Part shown: positions 35,579 through 36,707 of the stretch, in pieces | Layout of the letters: each line of letters opens with the position of its first letter | Position numbering within the stretch: the first letter of the stretch is position 1 | Source: an uncultured Burkholderiales bacterium | GTDB taxonomy: Bacteria > Pseudomonadota > Gammaproteobacteria > Burkholderiales > Burkholderiaceae_E | DNA length: 36,707 nt | Assembly: GCA_902826305.1 (NCBI GenBank) | Contig: CADEEH010000041.1 | Location: forward strand, 1 to 36,707 | Reading direction: 5' to 3' | Made by a program: the position numbers and the translations under genes | Notes under the pieces: model-generated | Told to the model about the DNA's origin: nothing | Database searches by the model: none | The model's input: the letters and a program-made list of their open reading frames with translations, nothing else

Positions 35579-36052
35579 GTGAACATCAACGCGACGCTGA
35601 TCGTCCAGATCATCGTTTTCCTTGCGCTGTGGTGGTTCACAGCCAAGTTCGTCTGGCCGCCGATCACCAAGGCGCTCGACGAACGCGCCAAGCGCATCGC
35701 CGACGGCCTGGCCGCCGCCGACAAGGCCAAGGCCGACCTGGTCGCCGCCGAGCGCCGTGTCGCCGACGAACTGAAGAAGGCCCGCGAAAGCGCCGGTGAG
35801 GTCCGCACCGGGGCCGAGAAGCAGGCCGCCGCGATCGTCGACGAGGCCCGTGCCGAGGCGGCCCGCATCATCTCGGCGGCGCAGAAGTCGGCCGAGGAAG
35901 AAGCGGCCCTCGCCGCGCAGCGGGTCAAGGACCAGCTGCGCGACCAGGTCGCGCGGCTGTCGGTCGTCGGCGCCGAGCGCATCCTGCGCCGCGAGGTCGA
36001 TGCCCAGCGCCACGCGGACATGCTCGCCAACCTGCGCAGCGAACTGCGCTGA
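35579..36052 (+). CDS. atpF: F0F1 ATP synthase subunit b
   Basis: The 157-residue peripheral-stalk subunit: a short N terminus, one membrane helix (TLIVQIIVFLALWWFTAKFV), then a long charged coiled coil rich in Ala, Lys, Glu and Arg (DERAKRIADGLAAADKAKAD onward) ending DMLANLRSELR. Start is GTG 35579 with GGGGAG upstream. It stands in the usual place between atpE and atpH. Confidence 0.96.
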   Translation: MNINATLIVQIIVFLALWWFTAKFVWPPITKALDERAKRIADGLAAADKAKADLVAAERRVADELKKARESAGEVRTGAEKQAAAIVDEARAEAARIISAAQKSAEEEAALAAQRVKDQLRDQVARLSVVGAERILRREVDAQRHADMLANLRSELR

Positions 36053-36074
36053 ACGCGGGCGGCGGACAACACCC

Positions 36075-36608
36075 ATGGCCGAAGCACTGACCATCGCCCG
36101 CCCGTACGCCGAGGCGGCTTTCAAGATCGCCCGCGACGAAGGCTCGTTCGTCGCCTGGTCCGGCGCGCTGCAGCGACTCGCGGCGATCGCCGCCAGTCCG
36201 GTGGCACGCGACCTGTTCGGCAACCCGCGGGCCACCAGCCGGCAGATCGCCACCGTCATCGGTGATGCGGCCGGCGAGCTGGGCGCCCAGCAGGCCAACT
36301 TCGTGCAGGTGCTCGCCGACAACGAACGGCTCGCGGTGCTGCCGGAGATCGCCCGGCAGTTCGAGATGCTGCGCAACCAGCACGAAGGTGTGCTCGACGC
36401 CCGGATCACGTCCGCGTTCCCGATGACTGACGAGCAGCGCGCCGACATCGTGCGCACCCTCGAGGAGAAGACCGGGCGCAAGGTGAAGGCCTCGGTCGAG
36501 GTCGACCCGGAGCTGATCGGCGGCGTGTCGATCCGCATCGGCGACGAGGTGATCGACTCGTCGGTGCGCGGCAAGCTGGCGCAACTGGCCGATGCGTTGA
36601 AGGTCTGA
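36075..36608 (+). CDS. atpH: F0F1 ATP synthase subunit delta
   Basis: The 177-residue stalk cap linking F1 alpha subunits to subunit b. It opens with TIARPYAEAAFKIARDEG, has the helical N-terminal domain, and closes with the conserved VDPELIGGVSIRIGDEVID followed by SSVRGKLAQLADAL. ATG 36075 is 22 nt after the atpF stop. Confidence 0.96.
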   Translation: MAEALTIARPYAEAAFKIARDEGSFVAWSGALQRLAAIAASPVARDLFGNPRATSRQIATVIGDAAGELGAQQANFVQVLADNERLAVLPEIARQFEMLRNQHEGVLDARITSAFPMTDEQRADIVRTLEEKTGRKVKASVEVDPELIGGVSIRIGDEVIDSSVRGKLAQLADALKV

Positions 36609-36675
36609 GCGGCGTTTCGAATCGTTTCAGCGCGGCGAACCATCGACGCGCAGGCAAGAACACAGGAGAAGTCTC

Positions 36676-36707
36676 ATGCAACTGAATCCGGCGGAAATCA
36701 GCGAACT
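36676..36707 (+). CDS. atpA: F0F1 ATP synthase subunit alpha, first codons only
   Basis: Only 11 codons are in the window, reading MQLNPAEISEL, the standard start of betaproteobacterial AtpA, after an AGGAG site at 36664-36668. Position directly after atpH supports the call. The gene leaves the window at the right edge. Confidence 0.93.
   Translation, partial: MQLNPAEISE

Overview
The window is GC-rich, densely coded bacterial chromosome that looks betaproteobacterial, most like Burkholderiales. The grounds are the gene order mnmG-rsmG-parA-parB followed by atpI-B-E-F-H-A, the sequence of the ATP synthase c subunit, a GTP-type PEP carboxykinase, and two chromosomal parS sites close to parAB. 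No rRNA, tRNA, CRISPR array, prophage or insertion sequence was seen. The taxonomic call is inference from gene content.

Layout. 1-272: 5' end of an amino-acid ABC binding protein (minus). 397-4021: AbrB-type membrane protein, a short asparaginase (minus), a patatin-like hydrolase, and an SDR dehydrogenase carrying a Lys/Ala/Thr-rich tail like histone H1. 4049-5615: LysE exporter (minus) and a stand-alone B3/B4-domain protein. 5601-9661: a minus-strand run read as M14/DUF2817 peptidase, MOSC protein, 58-aa membrane protein, unknown 412-aa protein, then an AraC regulator whose only plausible full-length start is CTG. 9807-11319: Fnr-like regulator and a hydratase. 11423-13246: KefC-type antiporter. 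13714-15600: pckG. 15691-16335: CbiM-like membrane protein. 16513-25184: an IclR regulator divergent from a catabolic cluster (mmsA, SDR, gabD, SGNH-like lipoprotein, zinc alcohol dehydrogenase, GMC oxidoreductase). 25351-26813: DUF2892 protein, two parS sites and a Crp/Fnr regulator. 26930-32284: mnmG, rsmG, parA, parB. 32525-33520: a degenerate DegP-like protein (minus). 33779 to the end: the atp operon.

How the parts work together. The right-hand third is conserved core: tRNA and rRNA modification, chromosome partitioning (ParA, ParB and their parS sites lie within about 7 kb), and oxidative phosphorylation behind a good sigma70-type promoter. The middle is a likely alcohol-to-aldehyde-to-acid catabolic unit with IclR-type control. 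The left is accessory metabolism and transport.

Most unusual points: a ParA ATPase of normal size fused in frame to about 290 residues of Ala/Thr/Pro/Gln-rich sequence with a 15-bp minisatellite; a parS site on the start region of a Crp/Fnr gene; a 127-nt long-stem palindrome plus two smaller hairpins with a shared loop motif just after parB; an SDR enzyme with an H1-like tail; a DegP-like protein lacking two catalytic-triad residues; and a CTG start embedded in a CTGA stop-start overlap.
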